Part shown: piece by piece, positions 18,698-29,058 of the stretch
Position numbering within the stretch: the first letter of the stretch is position 1
Layout of the letters: every line of letters starts with the position of its first letter
Assembly (NCBI RefSeq): GCF_003263515.1
Contig: NZ_JYDE01000012.1
Span: 1 to 64,000, forward strand
Source: Rahnella inusitata
Lineage (GTDB): Bacteria; Pseudomonadota; Gammaproteobacteria; Enterobacterales; Enterobacteriaceae
Direction: 5' to 3'
Length of the DNA stretch: 64,000 nt
Made by a program: the position numbers and the translations under genes
The notes under the pieces: model-generated
Told to the model about the DNA's origin: nothing
Seen by the model: the letters and a program-made list of their open reading frames with translations, nothing else
The model's database searches: none

Positions 18698-18707
18698 TTT
18701 ATTGCAC

Positions 18708-19514
18708 TTACGCGCGGGTGGCGGCTTTCATTTCACTGACGAAACGGGAAAGCTGAGCGAGCATTTCGGAAGGCTGATGCAGATTGTTCTCGATGATGCG
18801 CACAGTCGCAGAACCTGAAATTGCCCCGGCTGCGCCTGCCGCCAGCGTTTCTTTCACCTGCGAAGGTTCGGAGATCCCAAAGCCCTGCAACGGTGGCGCG
18901 GCGTGGTATTCACGCAGCTTATCGACCAGATGATTCAGCGGCGTGAGCGCGCGTTTCTCCGTACCGGTCACACCGGCGCGGGACAGCAGATACGTGTAAC
19001 CACGGCCATGAGAGGAGATCTCGCGCAGCAAATCGTCTGAAGCATTCGGCGGGCAGATGAAGATCGGCGCGATGCCGTGGCGCAATGCAGCGGCGCGGAA
19101 CGGCGCGGATTCTTCAAACGGTACATCGGCAACCAGCACGGAATCGACGCCCACTTCAGCGCAGCGCTGATAGAAGGTTTCGATGCCGTTGTGGAACACC
19201 AGATTGGCGTACATCAGCAGGCCAATAGGAATGTCCGGGTGCTTTTCACGAATGCGCGCCAGCATGTTGTAGCACTGTGTCGGAGAAACCCCGGCGGCAA
19301 ACGCGCGCAGGTTGGCGTTCTGAATGACCGGGCCATCAGCCAGCGGATCGGAGAACGGAATGCCCAGTTCCAGTGCGTCGGCACCGGCTTCGATCAGCGT
19401 ATCAATAATTGACAGGGACAGCTCAACGCCCGGATCGCCCAGCGTGACGAAAGGAACAAACGCGCCTTCTTTCTTGCTTTCCAGACGCTTAAACAATTGC
19501 TGATAACGTTCCAT
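18708..19514 (-). CDS. trpA: Tryptophan synthase alpha subunit
   Basis: TrpA cleaves indole-3-glycerol phosphate to indole and glyceraldehyde 3-phosphate within the alpha2beta2 complex. It is a 268-residue TIM barrel with catalytic Glu in [16 protein letters not shown] and the phosphate-binding [10 protein letters not shown]. It is the last gene of trpEGDCBA; its ATG overlaps the trpB stop by one base (TAATG), implying coupled synthesis of the two subunits. Confidence 0.97.
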   Translation of the reverse strand: MERYQQLFKRLESKKEGAFVPFVTLGDPGVELSLSIIDTLIEAGADALELGIPFSDPLADGPVIQNANLRAFAAGVSPTQCYNMLARIREKHPDIPIGLLMYANLVFHNGIETFYQRCAEVGVDSVLVADVPFEESAPFRAAALRHGIAPIFICPPNASDDLLREISSHGRGYTYLLSRAGVTGTEKRALTPLNHLVDKLREYHAAPPLQGFGISEPSQVKETLAAGAAGAISGSATVRIIENNLHQPSEMLAQLSRFVSEMKAATRA

Positions 19515-20704
19515 TAAATTTCTCCCCGGGCAGTCAGGATGTCATGTACGGTGAAAATATCTTTGTCGCCGCGGCCAGAAAGGTTCACCACCAGAATTTG
19601 TTCTTTCTCCGGCGTTTCCTTGATCATTTTCAGCGCATACGCCAGCGCGTGGGAAGATTCCAGTGCCGGAATAATCCCTTCATGGCGGGATAATTCTTTA
19701 AAGGCTTCCAGCGCTTCGTCATCGGTAATCGAGACATATTCCGCACGGCCAATGCTGTTGAGATAGGCGTGCTGCGGGCCGACCGACGGGAAATCCAGAC
19801 CGGCAGAAATGGAATAGGATTCTTCGATCTGGCCCTCGGAGGTCTGCATCATCGGCGCTTTCATGCCGAAATAGATGCCGACGTGACCGTGTTTCAGCGG
19901 CGCGCCGTGCTGGCCGGTTTCGATACCCAGACCGCCCGGTTCAACGCCTATCAGTTTCACGCTGGTGTCTTCAATGAAATCTGCAAACATACCGATCGCA
20001 TTAGAACCGCCGCCGACGCAGGCAATCACTGCATCCGGCAGACAGCCTTCGCGTTCCTGCATCTGCACTTTGGTTTCTTCGCCGATCATGCGCTGGAATT
20101 CACGCACAATCGTCGGATACGGATGCGGGCCCGCTGCGGTGCCCAGCATGTAGTGGGCGGTTTCATAGCTGCCGGACCAGTCGCGCAGTGCTTCGTTACA
20201 GGCATCTTTCAGCGTGGAAGAACCGCTGTGCACCGGGATCACTTCCGCACCCATCAGACGCATACGGAACACGTTTGGTGACTGGCGCTCGATGTCTTTC
20301 GCGCCCATATAAATGCGGCATTTCAGGCCGAGCAGGGCGCAGGCGAGGGCAGAGGCAACGCCGTGCTGCCCGGCACCGGTTTCGGCGATGATTTCGGTTT
20401 TACCCATGCGTTTGGCCAGTAAAGCCTGACCGAGCACCTGATTGGTTTTATGCGCGCCGCCGTGCAGCAGGTCTTCACGTTTCAGATACAACTTGGTTTT
20501 GGTGCCGGCGGTCAGGTTTTTGCATAATGTCAGCGCCGTCGGGCGGCCTGCGTAGTTCTTCAGCAGATCGATAAATTCAGCCTGAAACTCCGGGTCGCGC
20601 TGGGCGCTGACAAAAGCTTCTTCCAGCTGCGCCAGCGCAGGCATCAGAATTTGCGGGACGTACTGGCCGCCAAATTCGCCGAAGTAGGGATTAAGTAAAG
20701 TCAT
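19514..20704 (-). CDS. trpB: Tryptophan synthase beta subunit
   Basis: A pyridoxal-phosphate enzyme that joins indole, channelled from TrpA, with L-serine to form L-tryptophan. It has 396 residues. The PLP lysine lies in [11 protein letters not shown], the phosphate loop in VGGGSNAIG, and the catalytic Glu in [11 protein letters not shown]. The sequence is near-identical in pattern to E. coli TrpB. A 44-base gap separates it from trpC. Confidence 0.98.
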   Translation of the reverse strand: MTLLNPYFGEFGGQYVPQILMPALAQLEEAFVSAQRDPEFQAEFIDLLKNYAGRPTALTLCKNLTAGTKTKLYLKREDLLHGGAHKTNQVLGQALLAKRMGKTEIIAETGAGQHGVASALACALLGLKCRIYMGAKDIERQSPNVFRMRLMGAEVIPVHSGSSTLKDACNEALRDWSGSYETAHYMLGTAAGPHPYPTIVREFQRMIGEETKVQMQEREGCLPDAVIACVGGGSNAIGMFADFIEDTSVKLIGVEPGGLGIETGQHGAPLKHGHVGIYFGMKAPMMQTSEGQIEESYSISAGLDFPSVGPQHAYLNSIGRAEYVSITDDEALEAFKELSRHEGIIPALESSHALAYALKMIKETPEKEQILVVNLSGRGDKDIFTVHDILTARGEI

Positions 20705-20748
20705 GATATTCCGTCCTGTCTGTCAATTTTTGCGTCATCGCGAAGGCG

Positions 20749-22113
20749 TTAATACGCCCGCAATGTCTGGAATACGGCGGTAATTTTTTCGGCATCTTTG
20801 ATGCCCGGCTCGCTTTCAACACCTGAGTTGAAATCCAGCCCTGCGCAACCGAGTTGCGCCGCCTGCACGCAGTTGTCTGCACCCAGACCACCGGCGAGCA
20901 GAACGTTACTGAGATCCTGACCTTCCAGCGTGCTCCAGTCGAAACGATGACCGGTACCACCTTTGCCGTTGTCGAGGACGTAGCGATCCACACGATTGAG
21001 GTCACGCGCCGGAATACTGTCTTTCACGCTCAGCGCCTTCCAGATCTGCACGCCCGATGGCAGGGCTTCGCGCAGCGTGTCGATATACGCCTGATCTTCA
21101 TCACCATGTAGCTGTACGGCAGTCAGATTCAGGGTCTGCGCGGTGTGTGCAATTTCTGCAACCGGCTGGTCACGGAACACGCCGACATATTTCAGCGGTG
21201 CGCCTTTCTGGACTTCACTGGCCTGATCCTGAGTCACAAAGCGGGGAGAGGCTTCGACAAAAATCAGCCCGCCGTAAATCGCACCGGCTTCATGTGCTGC
21301 TTTAGCGTCTTCGGCGCGGGTCAGGCCGCAGACCTTATTATCGCCAAGCAGAACGCGGCGAACCGCGCTGGAAAGATCGTCTTCTGACATCAGCGCACTG
21401 CCTATCAGGAAACCATTGGCGAAGCGGCTGAGTTCACGAATCTGTCCGTACGTGTTGATACCGGATTCGCTGATCACCGTTACCCCGTGTGGCACGCGCG
21501 GGGCGAGCTGGCGGGTGCGGTCTAAGTCGATGGACAAATCGCGCAGGTCGCGGTTATTGATACCGACCACTTTGGCTTTTAGCTGCACCGCACGATCCAG
21601 CTCTTCTTCATTACTGGCTTCAGTCAGCACGCCCATATTCAGGCTGTGTGCCACGGCGGCCAGCTGAATGTATTGCTCGTCGTTGAGCACCGACAGCATC
21701 AGCAGAATGGCATCGGCCTGATAAAAACGGGCCAGATGGATCTGATACGGATCGATGATGAAATCTTTGCACAGCACAGGCTGCGTGACTGTTTTGCTGA
21801 CCAGCGGCAGAAAATCAAAACTGCCCTGGAAATATTTCTCGTCGGTCAGAACGGAGATGGCTGACGCATAGTCTTTATAAACGCTGGCGATTTCTACCGG
21901 ATCAAAGTTATCGCGGATGGTGCCTTTTGACGGAGACGCTTTTTTGCACTCCAGAATGAAGGCGGTTCTGGCGCCTTGCAGGGCATGGTAGAAACTGCGC
22001 TGGCTCTGAGTGATTTCGTTTTGAAAGCTGGCCAGCGGTTGTTGTTCTTTACGCGCCGCGACCCAAATTTCTTTGTCGCGGACAATCTTGTGGAGCACGG
22101 TTTCCTGCTGCAT
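20749..22113 (-). CDS. trpC: Fused indole-3-glycerol-P synthase / PRA isomerase
   Basis: A bifunctional TrpC-TrpF protein of 454 residues, as in E. coli. The N-terminal half is indole-3-glycerol phosphate synthase (ILECKKASPSKG, NNRDLRDLSID, ISESGI). The C-terminal half is phosphoribosylanthranilate isomerase (VCGLTRAEDA, AVQLHGDED, GGLGADNC, GLDFNSGVES). I chose the ATG at 22113, 6 bases after AGGA, rather than the adjacent upstream GTG. It starts just 3 bases after the trpD stop. Confidence 0.97.
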   Translation of the reverse strand: MQQETVLHKIVRDKEIWVAARKEQQPLASFQNEITQSQRSFYHALQGARTAFILECKKASPSKGTIRDNFDPVEIASVYKDYASAISVLTDEKYFQGSFDFLPLVSKTVTQPVLCKDFIIDPYQIHLARFYQADAILLMLSVLNDEQYIQLAAVAHSLNMGVLTEASNEEELDRAVQLKAKVVGINNRDLRDLSIDLDRTRQLAPRVPHGVTVISESGINTYGQIRELSRFANGFLIGSALMSEDDLSSAVRRVLLGDNKVCGLTRAEDAKAAHEAGAIYGGLIFVEASPRFVTQDQASEVQKGAPLKYVGVFRDQPVAEIAHTAQTLNLTAVQLHGDEDQAYIDTLREALPSGVQIWKALSVKDSIPARDLNRVDRYVLDNGKGGTGHRFDWSTLEGQDLSNVLLAGGLGADNCVQAAQLGCAGLDFNSGVESEPGIKDAEKITAVFQTLRAY

Positions 22114-22116
22114 CAC

Positions 22117-23130
22117 TTATCCTCTTGCTGCCAATGCCAACACACGCTGGTAGGGTTCACCGCTGCGCATGGCGGCCAATGCCTGTTGTGCGTTTTGTTT
22201 TAAATCTTCCTGACCGAAAAGGCGCAATAACATCGCCACATTGACGGCTACCGCGGCTTCATGGGCCGGATCACCTTTACCTTGTAATAAGCGTGCCAGA
22301 ATGTCACGGTTTTCTTCCGGTTCGCCGCCCAGCAGTGATTCAATAGGATAATTGTCCAGTCCGAAGTCCTGCGGCGTCACTTCATAGGTGGTGATTTTGC
22401 CGTCTTTCAGCTCAGCCACCTGCGTTGGCGCGTGGATCGCCACTTCGTCCATTCCGCCGCCGTGAACCACTGCCGCACGCTCATAGCCGAGCGCCCGTAA
22501 GGTTTCCGCAATCGGCAGCACCAGCTCCGGGCTGTAAACGCCAATCAGCGCCAGCGGCGGACGTGCCGGGTTGATCAGCGGGCCAAGCACGTTAAACAGC
22601 GTGCGGGTTTTTAGCGCCTTACGTACCGGCATCGCGTGGCGAAAACCGGTGTGATACTGCGGCGCGAACAGAAAACAGACGTTCAAATCGTCAAGGGCTG
22701 CGCGCGATTCTTCCGCAGGCATATCCAGACGAATGCCAAATGCTGCCAGCAAATCCGAGGAGCCCGACCGGCTGGAGACGCTGCGGTTGCCGTGTTTCGC
22801 TACGCGGGCTCCACAGGCTGCCGCGACAAAGGCGCTGGCGGTAGAAATATTGATGCTGTTGGTGCCGTCGCCGCCGGTGCCTACGATGTCCGCGAACTGG
22901 TAATCCGGACGCGGGAACGGCTCGGCGTGGGCCAGTAACGCTTTCGCCGCCCCGGCGATTTCTTGCGGTTGCTCGCCGCGAACTTTCATACTGATTAAGG
23001 CTGCCGCTAACTGCGCAGGCTCCAGTTCGCCATTCACAATGGCGGTAAATAAATGCTGGCTTTCTTCCTGCGTCATCGTTTGTGCGCGATACAGATTCTC
23101 AAGAATGCCGGGGATAGTTTGCGTATTCAT
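22117..23130 (-). CDS. trpD: Anthranilate phosphoribosyltransferase
   Basis: TrpD transfers phosphoribose from PRPP to anthranilate. It has 337 residues, with the PRPP-binding [17 protein letters not shown], the [13 protein letters not shown] loop and the HGGGMDE metal site. In E. coli this domain is fused to the glutamine amidotransferase TrpG. Here it is a separate gene starting 11 bases after trpG, an arrangement also known from Serratia. Confidence 0.97.
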   Translation of the reverse strand: MNTQTIPGILENLYRAQTMTQEESQHLFTAIVNGELEPAQLAAALISMKVRGEQPQEIAGAAKALLAHAEPFPRPDYQFADIVGTGGDGTNSINISTASAFVAAACGARVAKHGNRSVSSRSGSSDLLAAFGIRLDMPAEESRAALDDLNVCFLFAPQYHTGFRHAMPVRKALKTRTLFNVLGPLINPARPPLALIGVYSPELVLPIAETLRALGYERAAVVHGGGMDEVAIHAPTQVAELKDGKITTYEVTPQDFGLDNYPIESLLGGEPEENRDILARLLQGKGDPAHEAAVAVNVAMLLRLFGQEDLKQNAQQALAAMRSGEPYQRVLALAARG

Positions 23131-23141
23131 GTCCTTTCTCC

Positions 23142-23720
23142 TTACGCCAAAGCCCAGGCCAGTGTCTGTTCAAGCAGACGCGCACCCTGTGAGGTTAAAA
23201 TGGATTCTGGATGGAACTGGAAACCGCAGACGCGATCTTCATCATGACGCACCGCCATCACCATGTCGCCGAAGCGGGCGTTGACCGTCAGCCCGTCGGG
23301 GATCTGGCTGCCGACCAGCGAGTGGTAGCGTGCCACCGGCAGCGGGTTGTTCATTCCGGCAAACATGCCTTCATTGTCATGGGTGATTGAAGAGGCTTTA
23401 CCGTGCAGGATTTCCCCCGCCTGGCCGACAAATCCGCCATAGGTTTCGACAATCGCCTGATGACCCAGACAGATGCCGATAATCGGCAACTGGCCGCGCA
23501 GACGTTTCAACAGTTCCGGCATACAGCCTGCTTCCGACGGCGTACCCGGTCCGGGAGACAGCAACAGCACCGGTTTTTCCAGCTGGCTGAGTTTTTCAAT
23601 AATGGCGTCAGCGGGGATCTGATTACGGTAAATGACCACGTTGTGACCGCTGGCGCGCAGCTGATCGACGAGGTTGTAGGTAAAGGAGTCGACGTTGTCG
23701 ATGAGTAAAATGTCGGCCAT
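23142..23720 (-). CDS. trpG: Anthranilate synthase component II (glutamine amidotransferase)
   Basis: TrpG supplies ammonia from glutamine to TrpE. It is a class I amidotransferase of 192 residues with the nucleophilic Cys in GICLGHQAI and the His/Glu dyad in FQFHPES. The start is the ATG at 23720 ([17 protein letters not shown]), one base after the trpE stop; the longer upstream frame overlaps trpE and is not real. It is a stand-alone gene. Confidence 0.97.
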   Translation of the reverse strand: MADILLIDNVDSFTYNLVDQLRASGHNVVIYRNQIPADAIIEKLSQLEKPVLLLSPGPGTPSEAGCMPELLKRLRGQLPIIGICLGHQAIVETYGGFVGQAGEILHGKASSITHDNEGMFAGMNNPLPVARYHSLVGSQIPDGLTVNARFGDMVMAVRHDEDRVCGFQFHPESILTSQGARLLEQTLAWALA

Positions 23721-23721
23721 C

Positions 23722-25284
23722 TTAAAATACCTCTTTTGCATTGTGGGCAGTGGCGATGGCGCGCAGCACGGCACGGGCTTTATTTCGGGTTTCATCGGCT
23801 TCAGCCTGCGGGACGGAATCGAGCACCACGCCGCCGCCTGCCTGCACGGTGGCAATCCCGTCTTCGACGTATGCAGAGCGGATAACAATGCAGGTATCCA
23901 AATCGCCGTGAGCGGTGAAGTATCCGACCGCGCCGCCGTAGCTGCCGCGACGGGTTTGCTCAGAGGCGGAAATCAGCTGCATCGCTCGCACTTTCGGTGC
24001 ACCGGTCAGCGTGCCCATATTCATCACTGCCTGATAGGCGTGCAGAACGTCGAGATCGCCACGCAAGGTACCGACAACGCGGGAAACCAGATGCATGACG
24101 AAAGAGTAACGGTCAACTTTGGTCAGGTCGGCGACGTAACGGCTGCCCGGCTCGCAGATACGCGCCAGATCGTTTCGCGCTAAATCCACCAGCATCAGAT
24201 GCTCGGCCAGCTCTTTATGGTCGGTGCGCATTTCAAGCTCGATGCGGCTGTCCAAATCCAAATCCAGTGAGCCGTCCGCGCGGCGGCCACGCGGGCGGGT
24301 ACCGGCAATCGGATAAATTTCGATCTGGCGGTTGGTCGCATCATATTTCAGTGCGCTTTCCGGGGAAGCTCCGAACAGCGTGAAATCGTTGTCCTGCATG
24401 AAGAACATGTACGGACTTGGGTTATTGTTTTTCAGCGTTTCGTAGGCCGCCAGCGGAGAAGGGCATGGCAGCGAGAAGCGGCGTGAAGGTACCACCTGGA
24501 AAATTTCACCGGCGCGGATCGCGACTTTCATTTTTTCCACCACGGCGCCAAACACTTCATCACTCTGGTTCACGCTCAGCTGCATTTCCGGCACGCTCTG
24601 ATGTGGAATCGCGTGCGGCGGCAGTTGCAGCTGATGTTGCAGCTGTTCAAGACGGGCATTCAGACGCTGCTTCTCATCCTTAGATGGCGTAAACAGGCTG
24701 GCCTGTAAGCGGCAGGTGCGGTTCTGGTGATCGAGCACCAGCAGCGTTTCCGCCAGATAGAAGCAGAAATCCGGGCAGCGCTGGTCGGCGTCCAGTTTCG
24801 GCAAATCTTCGAAACCGGCGACCAGGTCATAAGCAAACAGCCCGCCGAGGAACATCGCTTCACGCTCTTCCGCTGGCGATTCCACCGAGGTCAGAATGCT
24901 GCGCAGGGCGTCGAACACGGAACGGGAACGCAGGCGCGCATCTTCGTCCTGCATCTGGTCAATGGCCGGGAAAGTCAGTTCGCGACCATTCGGACGGACA
25001 TCATTTTGAATTTCAGCGGGCAGCGCAGCATCAATCAGCGGCAGTAAAGACGCGCCGTTTGGCGTCAGCGCCTGCAGCGAAACCTGGGAACCCAGCGCGG
25101 TGATACGCAGGGCGCTGTCGACAATCAACAGGCTCTTCAGGTTTTCTTTGCTGGTCACTTCAGAGGATTCGAGCAGCAGCGTGGCAGGGCGTGCGCCACA
25201 CAGCTGATGAAAAATGGCCGTCGGGTCGCCGCGGTAACTTCCCTGCGCGGTCAGCAATTCTAAACGTAGTTTTGGTTGAGTCAT
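23722..25284 (-). CDS. trpE: Anthranilate synthase component I
   Basis: TrpE converts chorismate to anthranilate and is the feedback-regulated first enzyme of tryptophan synthesis. The 520 residues include the N-terminal tryptophan-binding LLESSE motif and the C-terminal chorismate-binding domain ([53 protein letters not shown]). It is the first structural gene of the operon and follows the attenuator. Confidence 0.98.
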   Translation of the reverse strand: MTQPKLRLELLTAQGSYRGDPTAIFHQLCGARPATLLLESSEVTSKENLKSLLIVDSALRITALGSQVSLQALTPNGASLLPLIDAALPAEIQNDVRPNGRELTFPAIDQMQDEDARLRSRSVFDALRSILTSVESPAEEREAMFLGGLFAYDLVAGFEDLPKLDADQRCPDFCFYLAETLLVLDHQNRTCRLQASLFTPSKDEKQRLNARLEQLQHQLQLPPHAIPHQSVPEMQLSVNQSDEVFGAVVEKMKVAIRAGEIFQVVPSRRFSLPCPSPLAAYETLKNNNPSPYMFFMQDNDFTLFGASPESALKYDATNRQIEIYPIAGTRPRGRRADGSLDLDLDSRIELEMRTDHKELAEHLMLVDLARNDLARICEPGSRYVADLTKVDRYSFVMHLVSRVVGTLRGDLDVLHAYQAVMNMGTLTGAPKVRAMQLISASEQTRRGSYGGAVGYFTAHGDLDTCIVIRSAYVEDGIATVQAGGGVVLDSVPQAEADETRNKARAVLRAIATAHNAKEVF

Positions 25285-25338
25285 TTTGCTTCCTAAATTA
25301 TCTCGACGTTTTCAAAAGGTTTTTCAAACAGACGGCCA

Positions 25339-25363
25339 TAAAAAAGCCCGCATTATGCGGGCT
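25339..25363 (-). terminator. trp attenuator terminator
   Basis: Minus-strand stem AGCCCGC / GCGGGCT with loop ATAAT, followed by TTTTTT. It lies between trpL and trpE. It is the 3:4 hairpin expected for ribosome-mediated attenuation. Confidence 0.9.
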
Positions 25364-25401
25364 TCGGAAATCTTGCAGCGTCTGATGACAGCTATGCGTG
25401 A

Positions 25402-25464
25402 TTACTCCGCCCGACAAGGGGAAGTGCGCCACCAGCTGAGAACCGCCATCATTTGAATTTTCAT
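25402..25464 (-). CDS. trpL: trp operon leader peptide
   Basis: A 20-codon leader on the minus strand with tandem Trp codons: it reads M K I Q M M A V L S W W R T S P C R A E. An ATG one codon upstream (25467) is equally possible; AAGAG lies before the pair. The stop is 38 bases before the attenuator stem. When charged Trp-tRNA is scarce, ribosomes stalled at the Trp codons should favour the antiterminator. Confidence 0.9.
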   Translation of the reverse strand: MKIQMMAVLSWWRTSPCRAE

Positions 25465-25567
25465 CATCAGACACTCTTATTAGTTTGGGAAAGCTATCGT
25501 TTTAAAAAACTAAACTTTCTGAATCAGTTTGTCACGTCGTTGTTTAGCCGTTGCTCCGTGAACTTGC

Positions 25568-25601
25568 GTACTAGTAAACTAGTTCATGGATGTAAAGTCA
25601 A
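25568..25601 (-). promoter_or_regulatory. trp promoter and TrpR operator
   Basis: On the minus strand a TTGACT -35 box (25596-25601) and a TTTACT -10 box (25573-25578) are spaced by 17 bases. The operator at 25568-25585 matches the TrpR consensus GTACTAGTTAACTAGTAC at 16 of 18 positions and covers the -10 box, as in E. coli. Confidence 0.92.
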
Positions 25602-25762
25602 CCCTCTTTTTACCCTGATTTCACAACTTTAGTGCATACAGATGTTATCGCACGGTTTCAGTGCGTAACGACCAGGTGAAGGTCTTGGGAAGATAGCCCT
25701 AACGTGAGCCGTCCTAACGCGTTATGATATGAACTGTATTCAGAAAAGGTTAAATCCCCGAC

Positions 25763-26704
25763 GTGACGATGACTTCACCAACGACAGTTCAAACAACAGC
25801 GGCACCCTCAGCAGACGACCAGACCCTCAGCCCGGCCTTTACGATTTACGATCTCCACAGCCACACCACGGCATCGGACGGCTATTTGACGCCGGAAGCA
25901 CTGGTGTCCCGCGCGGTTGAGATGCGTGTCGGCGTGCTGGCGATCACCGATCACGACAGCACCGAAGGGCTGGCGCGTGCGGCGCAGGCGATTGCCGAAA
26001 AGCAGTTACCGCTGGTGCTCATCAACGGCGTTGAGATTTCCACGCTGTGGGAAAACCACGAGATCCACATTGTCGGTCTGGGCATCGACCCACAGCATCC
26101 GGCGATGGTGAATTTGCTTAGCACGCAGGCGGATTTACGTCAGCAACGGGCGCAGGAAATGGGGCATCGTCTGGCCAAAGCCCGCATCGAAGGTGCCTGG
26201 GAAGGCGCGCTGCGTCTGGCGCAGGGCGGCGCGGTGACGCGTGCGCATTTCGCCCGCTATCTGGTGGAAGTGGGTGCAGCGGACAACATCGCCCAGGTCT
26301 TTAAGAAATTTCTCGCCAAGGGCAAGACCGGCTACGTTCCGCCACAGTGGTGTACAATAGAACAAGCGATTGATGCTATTCATCAGTCAGGCGGACAGGC
26401 CGTTGTCGCCCATCCGGGGCGTTACGATCTTTCCACCAAGTGGCTGAAACGCTTACTGGCGTATTTTGCGGAGCAGGGCGGTGATGCGATGGAAGTCGCG
26501 CAGTGTCAGCAGGCGCCCAATGAGCGTGCGCAGCTGGCGGCCTTTGCCCGTGATTATCAGCTGCTGGCCTCGCAGGGATCTGATTTCCATCAGCCCTGTT
26601 CGTGGATTGAGCTTGGCCGCAAACTTTGGCTTCCCGCAGGCGTTGAACCGGTATGGCAACACTGGCCGCTTGCGATGACACAGCCTGAAATTGAGCCGGT
26701 CTGA
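25763..26704 (+). CDS. rnm: PHP-domain 5'-3' exonuclease RNase AM (YciV)
   Basis: A PHP-family metal-dependent phosphoesterase. The E. coli homologue (YciV/RNase AM) trims 5' ends of ribosomal RNAs and degrades short oligonucleotides. The metal-binding motifs are YDLHSHTTASDG, AITDHDS, NGVEIST, AHPGRY and GSDFHQP. The start is uncertain: GTG at 25763, or ATG two codons later; AAAAGG is 13 bases from the GTG. It is divergent from the trp operon and followed by yciO. Confidence 0.92.
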   Translation: MTMTSPTTVQTTAAPSADDQTLSPAFTIYDLHSHTTASDGYLTPEALVSRAVEMRVGVLAITDHDSTEGLARAAQAIAEKQLPLVLINGVEISTLWENHEIHIVGLGIDPQHPAMVNLLSTQADLRQQRAQEMGHRLAKARIEGAWEGALRLAQGGAVTRAHFARYLVEVGAADNIAQVFKKFLAKGKTGYVPPQWCTIEQAIDAIHQSGGQAVVAHPGRYDLSTKWLKRLLAYFAEQGGDAMEVAQCQQAPNERAQLAAFARDYQLLASQGSDFHQPCSWIELGRKLWLPAGVEPVWQHWPLAMTQPEIEPV

Positions 26705-26740
26705 TGCCTGACCGGAAAGAATAAAGAGCGAGAGGGAACC

Positions 26741-27361
26741 ATGAGTCAATATTTTTATATTCACCCCGAAAATCCGCAACCACGTCTGATAAGTCAGGCG
26801 GTTGAGCTGCTGCGTAAAGGTCAGGTCATTGTCTATCCGACCGATTCCGGTTACGCGCTGGGCTGTCGTCTCGAAGAGAAAAACGCGATGGAGCGCATTT
26901 GTCGCATTCGTCAGTTAGACAGCAACCACAATTTCACGCTGGTGTGTCGCGATTTATCCGAACTGTCGACCTACGCCTACGTGGATAACGGCGCATTCCG
27001 CCTGATGAAAAACAATACGCCGGGCAACTACACGTTCATCCTGAAGGCGACCAAAGAAGTGCCGCGCCGCCTGATGAGCGAAAAACGTAAAACCATCGGT
27101 CTGCGTGTGCCGTCTAACCCGATTGCGATTGCCTTGCTGGAAGCGTTGGGTGAACCGCTGATGTCCACTACGCTGATGCTGCCGGGCAATGATTTTGCGG
27201 AATCCGATCCCGAAGATATCAAAGACCATCTGGGCAAACTGGTGGATCTGGTGATTGACGGGGGGTCTATCGGACAGCAGCCCACTACGGTCATCGACCT
27301 GACCGAAGCCGCGCCGGAAGTGGTGCGTGAAGGCGCAGGCGATCCGGCACCGTTTCGCTAA
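26741..27361 (+). CDS. yciO: YciO, YrdC/Sua5-like protein
   Basis: A 206-residue protein of the YrdC/YciO superfamily, related to threonylcarbamoyl-AMP synthases that start t6A tRNA modification. It has the family N-terminal YPTDSGYALGC and SNPIAIALLEALGEPLMSTT regions. YciO itself is a divergent paralogue whose biological role is less clear than that of TsaC. It follows rnm by 36 bases, with GAGAGGGA before the ATG. Confidence 0.94.
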   Translation: MSQYFYIHPENPQPRLISQAVELLRKGQVIVYPTDSGYALGCRLEEKNAMERICRIRQLDSNHNFTLVCRDLSELSTYAYVDNGAFRLMKNNTPGNYTFILKATKEVPRRLMSEKRKTIGLRVPSNPIAIALLEALGEPLMSTTLMLPGNDFAESDPEDIKDHLGKLVDLVIDGGSIGQQPTTVIDLTEAAPEVVREGAGDPAPFR

Positions 27362-27394
27362 GCGCACATCCGTTTGATATTGTGTAAAATATAA

Positions 27395-27461
27395 TCAGCC
27401 CGCAAACTGCTTACAGCAGACAAATTGCAGATAATTGTGTATAATGGCGGGCTGACTTTTT
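27395..27461 (+). terminator. Long stem-loop after yciO with embedded -10 box
   Basis: A perfect 9-base stem TCAGCCCGC (27395-27403) / GCGGGCTGA (27447-27455) followed by CTTTTTG. The large loop contains a small inner hairpin CTGC / GCAG. A consensus TATAAT (27440-27445) lies in the loop next to the distal arm. The element could both end yciO transcription and start rluB transcription about 210 bases upstream of the gene. Confidence 0.5.
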
Positions 27462-27659
27462 GTAAGTCATTGTATTGATAAGTATTGCTGTCTGGCGATG
27501 TGTTTTATCTGTGCATGTGTGGCGTAATCCCCATGCAGAAATAAAGTTTCCGCGACAGTATGTTTATCTCCCAAACTGAATTTTGACGGGCAGGCGATGA
27601 TCAACATCGTGCTGGCCGCTCCCCCCGACGCCTGTGAAGGCGACAAATGAGGCTGCTCA

Positions 27660-28973
27660 ATGAGCGAGAAGTATAATTCCCAGAAACATTCCAGTGACAG
27701 ATCCAAACCGGCACGTTCACCAGGTGATAAGCCAAAAAGCGGCAGAAATTCCGGTGCAGCGAAAGCCCGTCCTGAACTGTCACGTGCAGAGAAACGCGGC
27801 GAAAAGCCACGTTCAGACAAGCCACGTAGTGATAAACCCAACAGCGACAAGCCGCGCAGTGATAAACCGCGTTCAGACAAACCTCGTTCTGATGCAGGTC
27901 GCGGCGATTCACGTACTGATTCCCGCATCGAAAAACCAGGCCGTGGTAAAACGCGTCCTGAAACTCCTCGCGGTGAAAAACCTCGTGCTGCAAAACCACG
28001 CGCAACCAAGCCGAAAGCCGACACCCTGTTTGATGAAACCGGTGACGACGAAGAAGTGAAGTACCAGAAGCCGAAGAACGCGCTGGACAGCACCGAAGGG
28101 CAAAGCGAAAAACTGCAAAAAGTACTGGCACGTGCAGGCCATGGTTCACGTCGTGAAGTGGAAGCGATGATCCAGGCGGGCCGCGTCAGCGTTGACGGTA
28201 AAATCTCCACGCTGGGCGACCGCGTTGAAGTTACCGGCGGCACCAAGATCCGTCTCGATGGCCATGTGCTGTCAGTGATGGAGTCTCAGGACACCGTTTG
28301 CCGTGTGCTGGCGTACTACAAGCCGGAAGGCGAGTTGTGTACCCGCAGCGATCCGGAAGGCCGTCCTACTGTGTTTGACCGCTTGCCAAAAATGCGCGGT
28401 TCACGCTGGATTGCCGTGGGTCGTCTTGACGTTAACACCTCAGGCCTGCTGCTTTTCACCACCGACGGTGAACTGGCAAACCGCCTGATGCACCCCAGCC
28501 GTGAAGTTGAGCGTGAATACGCCGTTCGCGTATTCGGCCAGATTGATGATGAAAAGATCAAACAGCTGAGCCGTGGCGTGCAGCTGGAAGACGGTCCGGC
28601 GGCGTTCCGCTCGATCAAATTCCAGGGCGGTGAAGGTCTGAACCAGTGGTACAACGTGACCCTGACCGAAGGCCGTAACCGTGAAGTGCGTCGTCTGTGG
28701 GAAGCTGTGGGCGTTCAGGTCAGCCGTCTGATCCGCGTCCGTTACGGTGATCTGAATCTGCCAAAAGGCCTGCCTCGCGGCGGTTACAAAGAGCTGGATC
28801 TGCCGGACATCAACTACCTGCGTACGCTGGTCGAAATGAACGAAGAAACCGTCAGCAAAATGCCGGTAGAGCGCGATCGTCGCCGTGTGAAAGCCAACCA
28901 GATCCGTCGCGCCGTTAAGCGCCACACTCAGGTTGCTCCCGCGCGTCGTAACGCTCCGGCCAAAAGAGGCTAA
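27660..28973 (+). CDS. rluB: 23S rRNA pseudouridine(2605) synthase RluB, extended N-terminus
   Basis: RluB isomerises U2605 of 23S rRNA. The core begins around residue 147 ([18 protein letters not shown], the very start of E. coli RluB). It has an S4-type RNA-binding segment, then the catalytic Asp in [14 protein letters not shown] and the GRNREVRRL loop. An additional, roughly 146-residue, lysine/arginine-rich and low-complexity N-terminus precedes it, including six in-register copies of a KPRSD pentapeptide (residues 49-78). The C-terminus is also basic. The upstream GAGG and the unbroken frame support the long form, though an internal start near the core cannot be ruled out. Confidence 0.93.
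   Translation: MSEKYNSQKHSSDRSKPARSPGDKPKSGRNSGAAKARPELSRAEKRGEKPRSDKPRSDKPNSDKPRSDKPRSDKPRSDAGRGDSRTDSRIEKPGRGKTRPETPRGEKPRAAKPRATKPKADTLFDETGDDEEVKYQKPKNALDSTEGQSEKLQKVLARAGHGSRREVEAMIQAGRVSVDGKISTLGDRVEVTGGTKIRLDGHVLSVMESQDTVCRVLAYYKPEGELCTRSDPEGRPTVFDRLPKMRGSRWIAVGRLDVNTSGLLLFTTDGELANRLMHPSREVEREYAVRVFGQIDDEKIKQLSRGVQLEDGPAAFRSIKFQGGEGLNQWYNVTLTEGRNREVRRLWEAVGVQVSRLIRVRYGDLNLPKGLPRGGYKELDLPDINYLRTLVEMNEETVSKMPVERDRRRVKANQIRRAVKRHTQVAPARRNAPAKRG
27804..27893 (+). repeat. Six 15-base coding repeats in rluB
   Basis: Six tandem 15-base units encode KPRSD (third copy KPNSD). Synonymous third positions differ between units, so the peptide rather than the DNA appears to be conserved. Confidence 0.85.
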
Positions 28974-29010
28974 TCGTCAGCCTGGCGATAGCGTTTCGAA
29001 TGAGCTGATG

Positions 29011-29040
29011 AACCGCAGTCAATGACTGCGGTTTTTTTTT
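29011..29040 (+). terminator. rluB terminator
   Basis: Perfect 10-base stem AACCGCAGTC / GACTGCGGTT with a 3-base loop and a run of nine or more T. Confidence 0.95.
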
Positions 29041-29058
29041 GCTCTCAGAAAACGGCCC

